From Bradyrhizobium sp. ISRA430 (lineage in GTDB: Bacteria; Pseudomonadota; Alphaproteobacteria; Rhizobiales; Xanthobacteraceae), in assembly GCF_029909975.1 (NCBI RefSeq), contig NZ_CP094516.1, positions 8,224,501 through 8,288,500 on the forward strand: a stretch of DNA of 64,000 bases, read 5' to 3'. The notes under the pieces were generated by a model. It searched no databases. It worked only from the letters and a program-made list of their open reading frames with translations, and was not told the DNA's origin. Below are positions 1-10,261 of this stretch, one piece after another (position 1 is the stretch's first letter; each line of letters opens with the position of its first letter). Position numbers and translations under genes: made by a program.

Positions 1-955
1 CGCGCCGGAAGACCAATCCGGAGCCGTGCCCCGCTTTGATAGCGTCGAGTTCCGCCATCAACTCGGGGAAAAGCGGCGTGCCAGTTTCGTCAAAGAGGGG
101 CCACCATGCTTCTTCGCCGTTCTTTGGATGGACAATCCTGACGCTATCTGGTCGTCCCTCCGGGCGGTAGTGCGCAAGTTCGAAAATGCCGAAGACATGC
201 TCTTCGCGCTGCAGCCATTCCCAACTCAACAAAGCGGCTGTAGCGATGGAGTAAAACCCGAGTTTCTTGGCACTGCGCCTGAACGCGACAAGCTCGTCCC
301 AGTTTGCAGTGGGCGTCTCCCGCTTCGGTTGACCAGGGGCTCGAGACCTTAGCCCCATCCGGGAGAACGGGTTTATTTCGGGGACCTTCGCCTCATGAGC
401 GCGCTGGCCAACAAACCAAGCGCGCCTGCAAGCCGTCATGGCAGCATTTGCGAAGCGCCGGCGTTCGTATTTGACGGTGTTGCCGTCCGCTTCCTTGCGT
501 TCTACGACCAGCAACTTCGCATAGACGGCATCGACAAATCCTCTAGAGAAGGCAGAAATCTGTTTCGAGCCCGCCCGACTGCCGTCCTTTAGCTCGTGAT
601 TAGCAAAAAGCGCTAAGCCCTGGGCGTAAAGTCGCTGCGTTTTGTGATCGAGTTCTTTCCACTTCTGGTGCGTCTTGAATACCCATACGAGCCAATCGAA
701 AGTGCCAGGTGCAGGCGGAGTAGGAGACAGGTCGGTTAGCCCCCCAGAACGCCAGCTGTCAAAAGCGGGTAACAAGACTTTCTTGACCCGGTCTACAGCT
801 GCATCGAAATCCTCGCCAAGTGCCTCAGGTTCGATGGTACAGCCTTGTCTGCGTGCCCAGGTGGGCGGCTCGAAAAAATAGGCCCAACCGCCATGCTTCA
901 ATGCCTTCCGCCGACAGTAACGAGGAAGTCCAGGCGTAGTGTTGGACAAATTCAT
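1..955 (-). CDS. Site-specific tyrosine integrase, partial (C-terminus off the left edge)
   Basis: I translated the reverse strand by hand. An ATG at 955 opens a frame of over 310 codons without a stop that runs off the window. It starts MNLSNTTPGLPRYCRRK and later reads WLQREEHVFGIFELAHYRP and RIVHPKNGEEAWWPLF. These are typical of phage/ICE tyrosine recombinases; the R-E-E stretch probably holds the first catalytic arginine, while the distal H-x-x-R and Tyr would lie outside the window. The start overlaps the stop of the upstream small gene as ATGA, so the two are translationally coupled. The gene probably integrates and excises the element described here, and the attachment site would be further left. 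Assignment to the integrase family is fairly sure; pairing with this ICE is inferred. Confidence 0.8.
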   Translation of the reverse strand, partial: MNLSNTTPGLPRYCRRKALKHGGWAYFFEPPTWARRQGCTIEPEALGEDFDAAVDRVKKVLLPAFDSWRSGGLTDLSPTPPAPGTFDWLVWVFKTHQKWKELDHKTQRLYAQGLALFANHELKDGSRAGSKQISAFSRGFVDAVYAKLLVVERKEADGNTVKYERRRFANAAMTACRRAWFVGQRAHEAKVPEINPFSRMGLRSRAPGQPKRETPTANWDELVAFRRSAKKLGFYSIATAALLSWEWLQREEHVFGIFELAHYRPEGRPDSVRIVHPKNGEEAWWPLFDETGTPLFPELMAELDAIKAGHGSGLVFRR

Positions 956-1233
956 ACGAGCGAGGTCAGGTCTTGTCGGTCTAGCTTATTGGGGTTTGTA
1001 GCGCTGCACGCTGCCGCGAAGTCATCAATAGCTGCCTTCGACCAAACTGGCTCTCGGGAGCGACCAGTTCCGTGATAATGCGTCGGCGGAGGAGCTTCCC
1101 CGCGGACTATCGCGCGCGCAAGTTCGACTGTATTGCGGTAATCTAAATACGCTGCGACCATATCCGCCCGCATGACGGCTGGCCATGCGCCGACCGGCGG
1201 GTAACGAGCAGGAAGTGCAATGCGAGATCCCAT
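952..1233 (-). CDS. Small protein coupled to the integrase (93 aa)
   Basis: I chose the ATG at 1233 over the upstream one because GGAG lies 5 nt before it and because it overlaps the stop of the preceding small frame as TAATG. The protein starts MGSRIALPARYPPVG and contains RADMVAAYLDYRNTVELARA, a predicted helix pair resembling the start of an HTH, then VWSKAAIDDFAAAC. Its stop overlaps the integrase start. No family was recognised. Genes in this position often encode excisionase-like or integrase-accessory DNA-binding proteins, which is an inference from context only. Confidence 0.6.
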   Translation of the reverse strand: MGSRIALPARYPPVGAWPAVMRADMVAAYLDYRNTVELARAIVRGEAPPPTHYHGTGRSREPVWSKAAIDDFAAACSATNPNKLDRQDLTSLV

Positions 1234-1349
1234 TAGTCTCCATCCGCACAGATAGTTCGCCACAGATTTAAGCTTTCGCGCTTCTTCGCCGTCCTCTCTC
1301 GCTGGCGCGCGCATAAGGATGCCAAATCGTCTGTCTCGGTGTCCGCCAT
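1233..1349 (-). CDS. Possible leader peptide of the integrase operon (38 aa)
   Basis: A 38-codon frame starting MADTETDDLASLCARQRE has a CGGAG Shine-Dalgarno six bases before its ATG. It ends in TAATG, overlapping the next start. Tight overlaps on both sides of the 93-aa gene make a three-gene coupled operon plausible. The peptide is charged and has no recognised domain. It could instead be a chance frame; a much longer open frame runs through the same region without good codon character. Confidence 0.35.
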   Translation of the reverse strand: MADTETDDLASLCARQRERTAKKRESLNLWRTICADGD

Positions 1350-1870
1350 GCGGGCTCCGGCTAGCTCTAGTTGACCCACTGCTCGAATCCGAACGCGAAA
1401 ACTAATTGAGAAACAAGTCGAGGCGATAGCTCGTGCGGCAATCGGGTGGCCTGGAGGGAAATTGGGCTGGAGTGCGCGCGCAACTAATTTAGGTCGGGAC
1501 TGGCGCAGGAGGGTGGAACACAGAGCTGCTTGGGAAAAAGGTGATCGAAATCGATCACAAAACAGTTCAAGAGGTGGGCATCCGGTCTGGATGACTTTCG
1601 GCAGGGTGGTGTTTGCCCGCTGCTCGAGAGGCATCTGATTCCCTTTACCCATGCGTCCTCGTTCCAACAATCTGTCGTTCAAGTCGCTCGGGAAGCAGGG
1701 TTAGGAACTCCAATTGTCGGAATGGCAGACATGTCTGGATCCGACGGCAGACAGCGTCTGTCGCGGTACACAGATGTATGCGAGGGGAATTCAATTCTGT
1801 CTCTGTCGTTTGTGCGCGAGCGGCTTGCGCCGCACCGGGCTCTTGTGAACCGAGCCGCGCAGCGTCTCGG
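1350..1870. other. No intact gene; possible rightward gene remnant
   Basis: The stretch holds no convincing intact gene. From about 1546 a plus-strand frame without an ATG gives protein-like sequence (for example LIPFTHASSFQQSVVQVARE and LSLSFVRERLAPHRALVNRA). It runs to the point where the group II intron 3' end begins, at about 1870. This could be the remains of a gene into which the intron inserted antisense. I could not name a family. Confidence 0.25.
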
Positions 1871-2880
1871 TAGGGTAGGCGCGGGATACCTCGTCGAGGA
1901 TATCCCTACGCCTCCCCCCAAACCGTGCGGGCACTTTTCAATGCACACGGCTTTCCATACGCGCATGCGCTCGACCGGAGACGGTTGCGCGGCATGACGG
2001 ACACAGGACGATCGTCTTGCGCCGCCAACCGGACTGTTTCCAAACCGTCAGCGAACCGCTTCGCAGGTCTCCAACGCGGCGGAGGTGATGCATCTCAAAT
2101 GGTCCGGTCCTATCACCGCACCCTTCGCACCTGCGAGCGTTGAGGCGATCGATCAGATCATTGGGGCTTTTGACCCACCACGCCCCTGCCGTGACGTTGT
2201 CCACCACAGGACTCGTCCAGTAGGTCTGGGTCAGATGCTTCAGTCTCCACAGCTTGATACTGCGAAGTTTACCACGGACCACGGAGCTGACTTCGTAGTC
2301 CGTACCCTTCCACAGACGTGCCATGGTTCTCGCTCTCGTCGTCCGATGTCGCATCGCCAGCGTCTTCACAAGGCTGCGGAACACAACAAGCTCCAACAGT
2401 CCCAAGGCGCTCTTGAAGTCATCGGCAAACGAATGGTAGTTCGCAAAACCACGGAACTCTGAGTTATAGGCGAGGACGGTTGCGACATCGCTGGTGACCA
2501 AGAACTGCTCGCGCGGACGGCCAGTCTTTCTGGCGAGATCGCCATAGTCGTGTCGCTTGCAGAACGCGGTAACCTCCTTGCGCGGCACTCGCAAACTGAC
2601 ATTGCCGGTGGTCGGCCGGCGTACCACGCGCCATGTCCGGCCATCCGGCCCCGTGCGGTTGGATTTGCGTCCAGCCCCATAGGATGTGTATGTCGAGATG
2701 CGATAGCTGAGGAAGGTCACTCCCTTTGAAGCGGCGTGAACTCCACTTTTCTCGGCCGATACGGCGAGCTTCAAGGCCTGCGTCAGGAACTGTTCGACGC
2801 GAGCCATGATCTCACACGCTTCCCGCTTGCTCCCGATTACGCCGATGAGGAAGTCGTCGGCGTAGCGGCAGTACGGGTTT
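1871..2880 (-). mobile_element. 5'-truncated group II intron (3' part only)
   Basis: Reading leftward, the C-terminal half of an intron-encoded reverse transcriptase is followed by a domain V-like element at 1919-1955 on the plus strand. Its AGCCGTGTGC arm pairs with GCACGGTT around a short loop, and the RT stop codon lies inside it, which is the usual bacterial layout. A second imperfect hairpin (domain VI-like) follows and the element appears to end near 1871. The 5' ribozyme domains and the RT N-terminus are missing: at 2880/2881 the sequence changes abruptly to IS66. The intron therefore cannot splice or move by itself. The exact 3' boundary is estimated. Confidence 0.75.
1938..2880 (-). 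pseudogene. Group II intron reverse transcriptase/maturase, N-terminally truncated
   Basis: The frame begins directly with the catalytic block [16 protein letters not shown] (the Y-A-D-D active site), so RT blocks 0-4 are absent. A maturase X domain follows (FRGFANYHSFADDFKSALG, KLWRLKHLTQTYW). A C-terminal HNH endonuclease is intact, with paired C-x-x-C motifs (RRCEGCGDRTGPFEMHHL, VLCPSCRATV). Family membership is certain. The open frame continues upstream only as antisense of the IS66 fragment, so the real protein-coding remnant ends at the junction. It is non-functional as an RT but keeps a complete HNH module. Confidence 0.85.
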
Positions 2881-2881
2881 G

Positions 2882-3046
2882 TGCCTGTTCGCCAAGCGGC
2901 TCGAGGAAGGCGTCTTCCGCTGGCCGAAGATCGAGGATGGCGTGATGCGTTTGTCGGCGGCGGAATTGTCGGCGCTGCTCGAAGGGCTCGATTGGCGGCG
3001 TGTCCACGCGGCACGGGAGACGGTCGTCCCGACGCAAGCCGGATAA
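2882..3046 (+). pseudogene. tnpB: IS66 TnpB C-terminal fragment
   Basis: The frame reads [16 protein letters not shown], then [12 protein letters not shown] and ends PTQAG before TAA. This is the conserved C-terminus of IS66 accessory protein TnpB (Orf2). All residues upstream are missing because the intron remnant adjoins it, and no start codon is left. Confidence 0.8.
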
Positions 3047-3120
3047 TTGTGGGCCGCGCTGCGACGAAGTGAATCAGGGGCATCGAGCGCGCCGTCAGGC
3101 GAGCGCGAATATGCTCTGAT

Positions 3121-3362
3121 TTGCCTGTGAGCGATAACCTTCCTGATGATCCCGAGACGCTGAAGGCGATGCTGCTTGCCGAGCGGCACGAGAGCGAGCG
3201 GCTGCGCCAGATCATCAAGAAGCTGCAGCGTCATCGCTTTGGCCGGAAGGCGGAGTCGCTTCCTGAGGAACAGATGTTGCTGGGCCCCGAGGACGTCGAG
3301 CAGGTCGCAGCTTCTGCCGAGGCCGGTCAGGACGAGACAGCCCCGGAAGGCCGGACCGAAGG
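3121..3362 (+). pseudogene. tnpC: IS66 transposase (TnpC) N-terminal fragment
   Basis: The frame starts at TTG and gives VSDNLPDDPETLKAMLL, then HRFGRKAESLPEEQMLLG. This is the leucine-zipper-like N-terminal part of IS66 transposases. Similarity stops after about 80 residues (EGRTEGV), where the conserved zinc-binding and DDE parts should begin. The open frame continues into unrelated sequence before groES. Confidence 0.75.
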
Positions 3363-3494
3363 CGTAGCGGATGGCCTCGGCGAGCTTGTTTCACCCTGTT
3401 ATCTTTTTGTTTGCGGCAGGGGCACCCGTCAACTTGAGCGCACACGCTCGACACGTCTGTGTTTAAAGTTGCACAAACATCGTGGGCCGAACCT

Positions 3495-3521
3495 CTTGCG
3501 CCCCAATGTCACTGGTATATG
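3495..3521 (+). promoter_or_regulatory. Candidate groESL promoter
   Basis: CTTGCG followed after about 15 nt by TATAT lies immediately upstream of the CIRCE element. The spacing is short for a standard sigma-70 promoter, and the CTTG core could suit a heat-shock sigma factor. Position and adjacency to CIRCE support a promoter; the sigma class is not determined. Confidence 0.4.
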
Positions 3522-3530
3522 TGAGAGCGG

Positions 3531-3557
3531 TTGGCACTCGCTCGTTGCGACTGCCAA
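3531..3557 (+). promoter_or_regulatory. CIRCE operator upstream of groESL
   Basis: TTGGCACTC-N9-GACTGCCAA matches the CIRCE consensus TTAGCACTC-N9-GAGTGCTAA at 15 of 18 arm positions, and its own arms remain largely complementary. It lies 35 bp before groES and just after the candidate promoter, where HrcA repressor binding blocks transcription until heat shock. It indicates that this accessory groESL copy is HrcA controlled, provided the host has hrcA. Confidence 0.85.
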
Positions 3558-3592
3558 CCTAAAGAATATTCACAAAAGTCAGGGAGGACTGC

Positions 3593-3907
3593 ATGAAATT
3601 CCCTCCGCTTCACGACCGCGTCGTGGTCAAGCGCATCGAAGCTGAAGAGAAGACCGGTGGCGGCATCATCATTCCCGATACGGCCAAGGAAAAGCCCTCC
3701 CAGGGCGAAGTCATCGCCATTGGCCCTGGCGGCCGGGATGAGAGCGGCAAGCTGATCCCGATCGACGTCCAGGTCGGCGACCGCGTGCTGTTCGGCAAGT
3801 GGTCGGGCACCGAGGTCAAGATCGACGGCCAGGAGCTGTTGATCATGAAGGAGAGCGACATCATGGGCGTTCTTACCGACGTGTCGTCCAAGAAGAAGGC
3901 CGCCTAA
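3593..3907 (+). CDS. groES: Co-chaperonin GroES (Hsp10)
   Basis: This 104-residue protein is the heptameric lid that caps GroEL and drives the folding-chamber cycle in the cytoplasm. It starts [20 protein letters not shown] and contains the mobile-loop segment [19 protein letters not shown] and [17 protein letters not shown], all characteristic. A strong AGGGAGGA lies six bases before the ATG. Length is normal. groEL follows after 80 bp in the same direction, and the CIRCE operator upstream marks a heat-shock operon. Rhizobia often carry several groESL copies; this one sits between mobile-element debris, so it is probably accessory cargo rather than the main copy. Confidence 0.97.
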   Translation: MKFPPLHDRVVVKRIEAEEKTGGGIIIPDTAKEKPSQGEVIAIGPGGRDESGKLIPIDVQVGDRVLFGKWSGTEVKIDGQELLIMKESDIMGVLTDVSSKKKAA

Positions 3908-3957
3908 TCCACCGTCACCCCCTGAGGAGCGCCCGACCGGTGCTGCCTCGCAGGTGA

Positions 3958-5628
<1,671 letters not shown>

Positions 5629-5661
5629 GCCACCCATTGAGCGCCCAAAAAGCACAAGAAA

Positions 5662-5683
5662 GGCCCGGTATCGCTGCCGGGCC
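5662..5683 (+). terminator. Terminator-like hairpin after groEL
   Basis: GGCCCGG, an 8-nt loop and CCGGGCC form a perfect 7-bp GC stem shortly after the groEL stop. The following T-run is weak (GTTCTGC), so it may act with Rho or mainly stabilise the transcript 3' end. Confidence 0.6.
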
Positions 5684-5689
5684 GTTCTG

Positions 5690-6080
5690 CATCATACTCC
5701 GCTCCGACCATCTTTCATCTTTCGCGCCTCAACAATTTGCAAACCATCCGCCGTCCCAGCCAAGCGCGATGCCCTCTGAGGCCCGCACTGCGCCAGCTCG
5801 GCCAGTTTGCAGGCTGGGCGCGCAATGTGGCGATTCGTCCAACTCAACAGCAGACCAGTTTGTGAGCCGACTCTGTAGTCAGGGAACTCCGCCAGAGGCG
5901 TCTCAAACATCAGGTGTCACGAAACGTCGATAGCCAGCAATCGTGCAGCCAGTCGAGCGTTCTTGGCAATGGTTGCGAGCGCAACGTTCAGATCCGCCAA
6001 GGTCTTCTGGTCCAAAGCGCGCGAACGATTGTTGCCCGCAGGTCAGAGATTGATCGCGCACTTTCGAACGAAGGTACCCA
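5690..6080. other. Gap with a short unidentified coding remnant
   Basis: No intact gene is present. On the minus strand a short frame ending at 5917 reads RALDQKTLADLNVALATIAK and ends RLLAIDVS. It looks like the C-terminus of a real protein, but it has a stop just upstream (near 6045) and no start. The family is unknown. The IS4 element begins immediately to the right. Confidence 0.3.
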
Positions 6081-7677
6081 TCCGGTGAAGCTTTCAATTA
6101 CCCATAACTTTGACCACTCGAGCTGATCCGCTGATCGGCGAAATCTTGAATCGAAAGAATCACTTGTGATTCCTTGCTGAGCACCTGATTCGCGAGGGGG
6201 TGCTCTATGGGGCTGACATTAACGGATCGATCGGCAAAAGGCTGTTTGCGGTCCTTGGACGGGGAATGTTGGATTGATCGAGAGAGTAGTGGATGCGAGT
6301 TTAGGGACGCGCGGCTCGGCGACAGATTCCGCAAACTGCTCACGCAGATTGGAAGCGCCATGGGACAAAGCATTCCGCTCGTCTGCCAGGATTGGGCGAA
6401 TACGAAGGCTGCCTACCGCTTCTTTTCTAACGACCGGGTCAGCGAAGCGGACATTCTGGCCGGCCATTTCCAATCGACACGTGATCGTGCCGCCGCCACT
6501 GGAGATCTCGTTCTTGTGCTGCACGATACAACCGAGTTCAGCTATCAACGCGAGAAGTCAGAAGCGATCGGCATCACCAAGAGCATAAACAGTGGACGGG
6601 ATAAGGCAGGTCGCCTCAGATCGCACACGGTTTGCGGCATCCTGATGCATTCGAGCCTCGCGGTTACAATCGAGGGGGTGCCGCTGGGGTTGGCGGCCGT
6701 TAAGTTCTGGACCCGGAAGAAATTCAAGGGGACGGCAGCGCTTAAAAAGAAGATCAATCCGACCCGGATTCCCATCGAGAAAAAGGAAAGCGTCCGGTGG
6801 TTGGAAAATCTGAAGCAGTCTACGCAACTCTTGGATCATCCGGGACGATGCATCCATATTGGTGATCGCGAGAGTGACATCTACGAACTCTTCTGCGCAG
6901 CACAGGAGATCGGAACCCATTTCCTGATCAGGACCTGCGTCGACCGCTTGGCTGGAGACGGGGATCACACCATCGCCGACGAAATGGACGAGGTCGCCGT
7001 CAAAGGGCTCCATCGCATCGAAGTCAGAGACAGCAACGGCGATCCCGACCAAGCCGTTCTTGAGATCAGGTATCGCAAGATTCGCGTTCTGCCGCCGATC
7101 GGAAAGCAGAAGCGCTATCCCGCTCTGACCCTGACAGTGATCCATGCCGAAGAGCGCGGGACGCCGAAAAACAGAAAGAAGATCGATTGGAAGCTGATCA
7201 CCGACCTGCCTGTTGGTTCCCGCACCGACGTCATTGAGAAGCTCGAATGGTATGGTTTGAGATGGAAGATCGAGGTGTTCCACAAGATCCTCAAATCGGG
7301 CTGCAAAGCTGAGGAGTCGAAGCTTAGGACCGCCCAGCGTCTGACCAACCTGATCTCGCTCTTTTGCATCCTGAGTTGGCGGGTCTTCTGGATGACGATG
7401 CTCAACCGTTCCGCCCCAGACGCGCCACCAACCCTCGCGTTGACTGCGACTGAAATCGGCGTGCTCGATCGCCTCGTCAACGACAAACCAAGAGCAAGAC
7501 GGAGAACGCTCTCGCACTATCTGATCAAGATCGCCCGGCTCGGCGGTTATCTCGCCCGCGCCAGCGATCCGCCGCCCGGCAATACGGTCATGTGGCGCGG
7601 GCTGTCACGCCTCACCGACATCGCGCTGGGCGCCATGGTCGGAGGAGAATTTGTGGGTAATTGAAAGCCCCACCGGA
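6081..7677 (+). mobile_element. IS4-family insertion sequence, apparently complete
   Basis: Imperfect 24-bp inverted repeats bound the element: TCCGGTGAAGCTTTCAATTA continuing to ACCCA on the left, and the complement of TCCGGTGGGGCTTTCAATTA continuing to ACCCA on the right. The 15-bp inner part GCTTTCAATTACCCA is identical in both. The transposase stop codon lies inside the right repeat. I see no obvious target duplication next to these ends, so either it has decayed or the element has recombined. Confidence 0.8.
6207..7664 (+). CDS. IS4-family transposase (485 aa)
   Basis: This DDE transposase cuts and pastes the IS by recognising its inverted repeats. The N-terminal part CEFRDARLGDRFRKLLTQIG and QDWANTKAAYRFFSNDR matches the Tn5/IS4 DNA-binding region. 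The first Asp lies in VLVLHDTTEFSYQ, a second in HIGDRESDIYELF, and the Y-x2-R-x3-E-x6-K signature is intact in YGLRWKIEVFHKILKSG. The GAGGGGG ribosome site precedes ATG. Length matches the family. The reading frame is unbroken, so the element may still be active. Confidence 0.92.
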   Translation: MGLTLTDRSAKGCLRSLDGECWIDRESSGCEFRDARLGDRFRKLLTQIGSAMGQSIPLVCQDWANTKAAYRFFSNDRVSEADILAGHFQSTRDRAAATGDLVLVLHDTTEFSYQREKSEAIGITKSINSGRDKAGRLRSHTVCGILMHSSLAVTIEGVPLGLAAVKFWTRKKFKGTAALKKKINPTRIPIEKKESVRWLENLKQSTQLLDHPGRCIHIGDRESDIYELFCAAQEIGTHFLIRTCVDRLAGDGDHTIADEMDEVAVKGLHRIEVRDSNGDPDQAVLEIRYRKIRVLPPIGKQKRYPALTLTVIHAEERGTPKNRKKIDWKLITDLPVGSRTDVIEKLEWYGLRWKIEVFHKILKSGCKAEESKLRTAQRLTNLISLFCILSWRVFWMTMLNRSAPDAPPTLALTATEIGVLDRLVNDKPRARRRTLSHYLIKIARLGGYLARASDPPPGNTVMWRGLSRLTDIALGAMVGGEFVGN

Positions 7678-7786
7678 GGCTTACGGTTTCACAGGCCACT
7701 GCCGGTCCCAGACGACAGAAGTCCTGCTGCGCGGCGATAGCTCGCCGGCCGGGGCGATCGGCGCGTAGCCGGCAAACTCAGGATCG

Positions 7787-8134
7787 ATGACCGCCGACGG
7801 CACGACCGACTTCTCGGTCCTGCAGAACGAGCTCAAGGGCAAATCGAAGAGCATCGTGCTCGTAGCTTTCGATCTGCTCTACCTGAACGGCCGATATCCG
7901 GAAGCTGCCTCTTTCTCAGCGCAAAGCCGAACTCAGGAAGATCCTAAGCGGCACGGACGTCCAGTTCAGCGAAAGCGTCGAGATAGATGGCCGCGAGATG
8001 TTTGCACATGCCTGCAAGCTCGGCCTCGAAGGCGTCGTATCGAAAGTACGGGACAGCGCCTATCCGAGGGGACGCACGAACGACTGGGTCAAGAAGACCT
8101 GCGTGCAGCGGGAGACGCTGACCATTGCCGGTTT
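7787..8134 (+). pseudogene. ligD: ATP-dependent DNA ligase (LigD-type) remnant, frameshifted
   Basis: The first frame reads MTADGTTDFSVLQNELKG and IVLVAFDLLYLNGR, the nucleotidyltransferase core segment of LigD/ATP-ligases. At about 7893 the reading continues only in another frame: DIRKLPLSQRKAELRKILSG, then GLEGVVSKVRDSAYPRGRTN and WVKKTCVQRETLTIAGF, the conserved C-terminal part of the ligase domain. The lysine-AMP motif and everything before it are missing, and the tRNA-like gene begins exactly where similarity ends. It is a two-frame fragment of a non-homologous end-joining ligase and is not functional. No ku gene is in the window. Confidence 0.75.
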
Positions 8135-8218
8135 CGCACGGTGGGGGAATTGGTAGACCCTCGCGACTGTTAATCGCGCGCCGAAAGGCACTGCAGGTTC
8201 GAAGCCTGCCCGAGCAGC
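8135..8218 (+). tRNA. Type II (long variable arm) tRNA with Asn anticodon GTT, 3' end displaced by IS256
   Basis: Hand folding gives a D arm GGG/CCC around GAATTGGTAGA, an anticodon stem CGCGA/TCGCG with loop CTGTTAA (anticodon GTT), a variable-arm hairpin GCC-GAAA-GGC, and a T arm GCAGG/CCTGC with loop TTCGAAG. The body resembles tRNA-Leu, whereas normal tRNA-Asn has a short variable loop. The acceptor CGCACGG/CCGAGCA pairs at 5 of 7 positions. An IS256 element interrupts the last bases; the target duplicate at 11160-11169 restores CGAGCAG followed by CCA. It is either a chimeric/suppressor-like tRNA or a degenerate one, and is probably not processed normally now. Confidence 0.6.
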
Positions 8219-8285
8219 GATCGTGTCCCTAGGCGTGGTGTAACTGGCGGTGGGACACCGCGTTCGCCGGCGAGGGCCGGACAAG

Positions 8286-8739
8286 TCAGCTGGCGATTGC
8301 CGGGAAGCTGACGGCGGGATCATCGCTCAACGGCGCGATGGTTTCCAGCGTCATGTAGCGGGCGCGCTGGACGGCCCATTCATCATTCTGCTCGAGCAGG
8401 ATCGCACCGACGAGGCGAACGATGGCGTCCTCATTGGGGAAGATGCCGACCACCTCGGTGCGGCGCTTGATCTCGCCGTTGAGGCGCTCGATCGGGTTGG
8501 TCGAGTGCAGCTTGGTCCGATGCTGGGGCGGGAAGGTCATGTAGGCGAGCACATCGGTCTCGGCCTCGTCGAGGAAGCCGGCGAGCTTGGGGAGCTTGGG
8601 GCGGAGCTGGTCGGCGACCTTTCGCCATTGGGTCTTTGCGGCCTCGGCATCGTCCTGGGCAAACGCGGTGGCGATGAAGGCGGAGACGACACGCCGGCCG
8701 CTCTTGCCGGCATGCGCGAGCGCGTTGCGCATGAAGTGG
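8286..8739 (-). pseudogene. IS256 transposase, C-terminal part
   Basis: This is the downstream half of the transposase whose first half lies at 10262-11002. From HFMRNALAHAGKSGRRVVSA it continues through the conserved HSTNPIERLNGEIKRRTEVV, which includes the last acidic residue of the DDE triad, and ends PAVSFPAIAS. Removing the nested element with one copy of its ACGCG duplication gives the uninterrupted reading WQRCRVHFMR. Only the insertion breaks the gene. Confidence 0.88.
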
Positions 8740-8744
8740 ACGCG

Positions 8745-10256
8745 GGGGTCGTTGAAGAAGTGGCCAATAGATTTCGCGCGATGCAGCGACCGGCCCCGTC
8801 GTGGCCCTCGCATCAAAACCCGCTACGGGGCGATCTGAAGCCGCAAACGCACTATGAGGACAATCCAAGGCAGAATAAGCGCAAGCAGAGCGGCTGCCAG
8901 CCGCTTCAGATTGATGGCGGCGGCCGTCAGGTAGGCTTGGATCTTCATGTTCGGTAGACCGCGCCGTATGGCGCGCGCTAGTCCGTGCCAGGTTTTGGCT
9001 TCGCCGTGGAAGCCCTCTGAGCGCCAGCGATGGCGTTGATAGAGCCGTCGATCCTGCTTACTCCATCGCTCGCGACGGCGGCGGGCGCGGAGCAGTGCCG
9101 GATAATCGTCACCGACAACGACCGCTTTGTTAACTCGCCCTTTGGATAGGCAATCGCCCTTGAGCGGACACCGGGCGCAATCCTTCGCCTTCGAGTAAAA
9201 GAAACGGCCGTGCTTGATGGGCCGCGCGGGGCGCAAGATACGTCCTCGCGGGCACTTCAAGATGTCGTTCTTGGCGTCGTACCGGAAGCGTCTGAGCGGT
9301 ACGCGACTCTTGATTGGTTCGGCTTTAGCTGGGATCAGGGCATCGATGCCGCGCCGCTCGAGCGCACCGTAGACTTTAGCGTAGGCATATCCCGCGTCGG
9401 CGGTGACCACCTTGATGTCGATGCCCGCAATCGCTTCAACCTCATCGACTTGCGGCTCGATCATCTCCCCTTCGTTCGTTTGTCCAGTCGTGACCGCGAC
9501 GTCCAGAATAACGCCGACCTTGTCATCGACGGCAGTGTGCTGCTTGTAAGCGGGCTCCAGCCGCCGGTTTCGGGCATTGGTGGCCATTGTCGCATCCGGA
9601 TCGGTGGTGCAGATCTTCTTGTACTTGCCGCTTTGCCGGCCCTTCCTCTCAGCCTCGCTTTCATCTTCGCTTTGATTCTCGCTCAGCACATCCACCACAT
9701 GCTGCTCGGTGAGGCTGTCCCAACTCACGTTGGCGCGGATCAGCGACGCATCGATGTGAACCACTTCGGCTGTTGCGATCTTGGCCTTCAGGCAGGCCTC
9801 GACCGTGCGTTTAAAGATCCTACGGAATCGCTCTTCGCCCCAGCGCTGGCGGATGCGCGTCAGGCTGGAATGGTGCGGTAGCTGCTCGTGCAGGCCATAA
9901 CCAGCAAACCAGCGAATGGCGATGTTGACCTGAGCCTCACGCATCAGCTTGCGATCGTGTACGATGCCGGTGAGCAGACCCGCGAGCATCAGGCGTACCG
10001 CGGCTTCTGGATCGATGCCTGGCCGACCGTCGTTCGCGCAATAGCAGTCGGAGACCTCTTCCCTTAGCCAAGATAGGTCGAGCACACGATCGACCCGCGC
10101 CAGCACGTGCTCATCTGGGACGAGCTGTTTGAGCGAGCCAGTGATGAAGAGCTCCAACTGATCCCGCTCCTTGCGCCCCAGCATCTCGTTTGCTCCGCCG
10201 ATCGCGAATCGCCGACGAAAACGAAATCAGCCAATTGCAGCTTTTTCAACGACCCC
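8745..10256 (-). mobile_element. IS1182-type insertion nested in IS256
   Basis: Terminal inverted repeats are GGGGTCGTTGAAGAAG on the left and the complement of GGGGTCGTTGAAAAAG on the right. The element is flanked by the 5-bp direct repeat ACGCG (8740-8744 and 10257-10261). It carries one intact transposase gene. Precise excision would restore the IS256 transposase, so this is the younger insertion of the two. Confidence 0.88.
8823..10184 (-). CDS. IS1182-type (IS5/IS1182 group) transposase, 453 aa
   Basis: A DUF772-like N-terminus ([38 protein letters not shown]) is followed by the first catalytic Asp region [18 protein letters not shown]. The second is [24 protein letters not shown] ([13 protein letters not shown]). 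A C-x2-C/C-x-C cluster ([15 protein letters not shown]) precedes the glutamate region [17 protein letters not shown]. The frame is unbroken and close to the family length, so this copy could be active. It mobilises only its own element. Confidence 0.9.
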   Translation of the reverse strand: MLGRKERDQLELFITGSLKQLVPDEHVLARVDRVLDLSWLREEVSDCYCANDGRPGIDPEAAVRLMLAGLLTGIVHDRKLMREAQVNIAIRWFAGYGLHEQLPHHSSLTRIRQRWGEERFRRIFKRTVEACLKAKIATAEVVHIDASLIRANVSWDSLTEQHVVDVLSENQSEDESEAERKGRQSGKYKKICTTDPDATMATNARNRRLEPAYKQHTAVDDKVGVILDVAVTTGQTNEGEMIEPQVDEVEAIAGIDIKVVTADAGYAYAKVYGALERRGIDALIPAKAEPIKSRVPLRRFRYDAKNDILKCPRGRILRPARPIKHGRFFYSKAKDCARCPLKGDCLSKGRVNKAVVVGDDYPALLRARRRRERWSKQDRRLYQRHRWRSEGFHGEAKTWHGLARAIRRGLPNMKIQAYLTAAAINLKRLAAALLALILPWIVLIVRLRLQIAP

Positions 10257-10261
10257 ACGCG

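Larger units (their letters stand above)
2881..3362 (+). mobile_element. IS66-family remnant (tnpB end plus tnpC start)
   Basis: The fragment carries the last 54 codons of IS66 tnpB and the first about 80 codons of the IS66 transposase gene. It is cut on the left by the group II intron remnant and on the right by unrelated sequence before groES. No terminal repeats remain. It is an internal fragment of an IS66 element of about 2.5 kb and cannot move. Confidence 0.8.

Noticed and set aside
2880..3218. N-terminal extension of the reverse transcriptase frame
   Set aside because: The added residues are the antisense of the IS66 fragment, not RT sequence.
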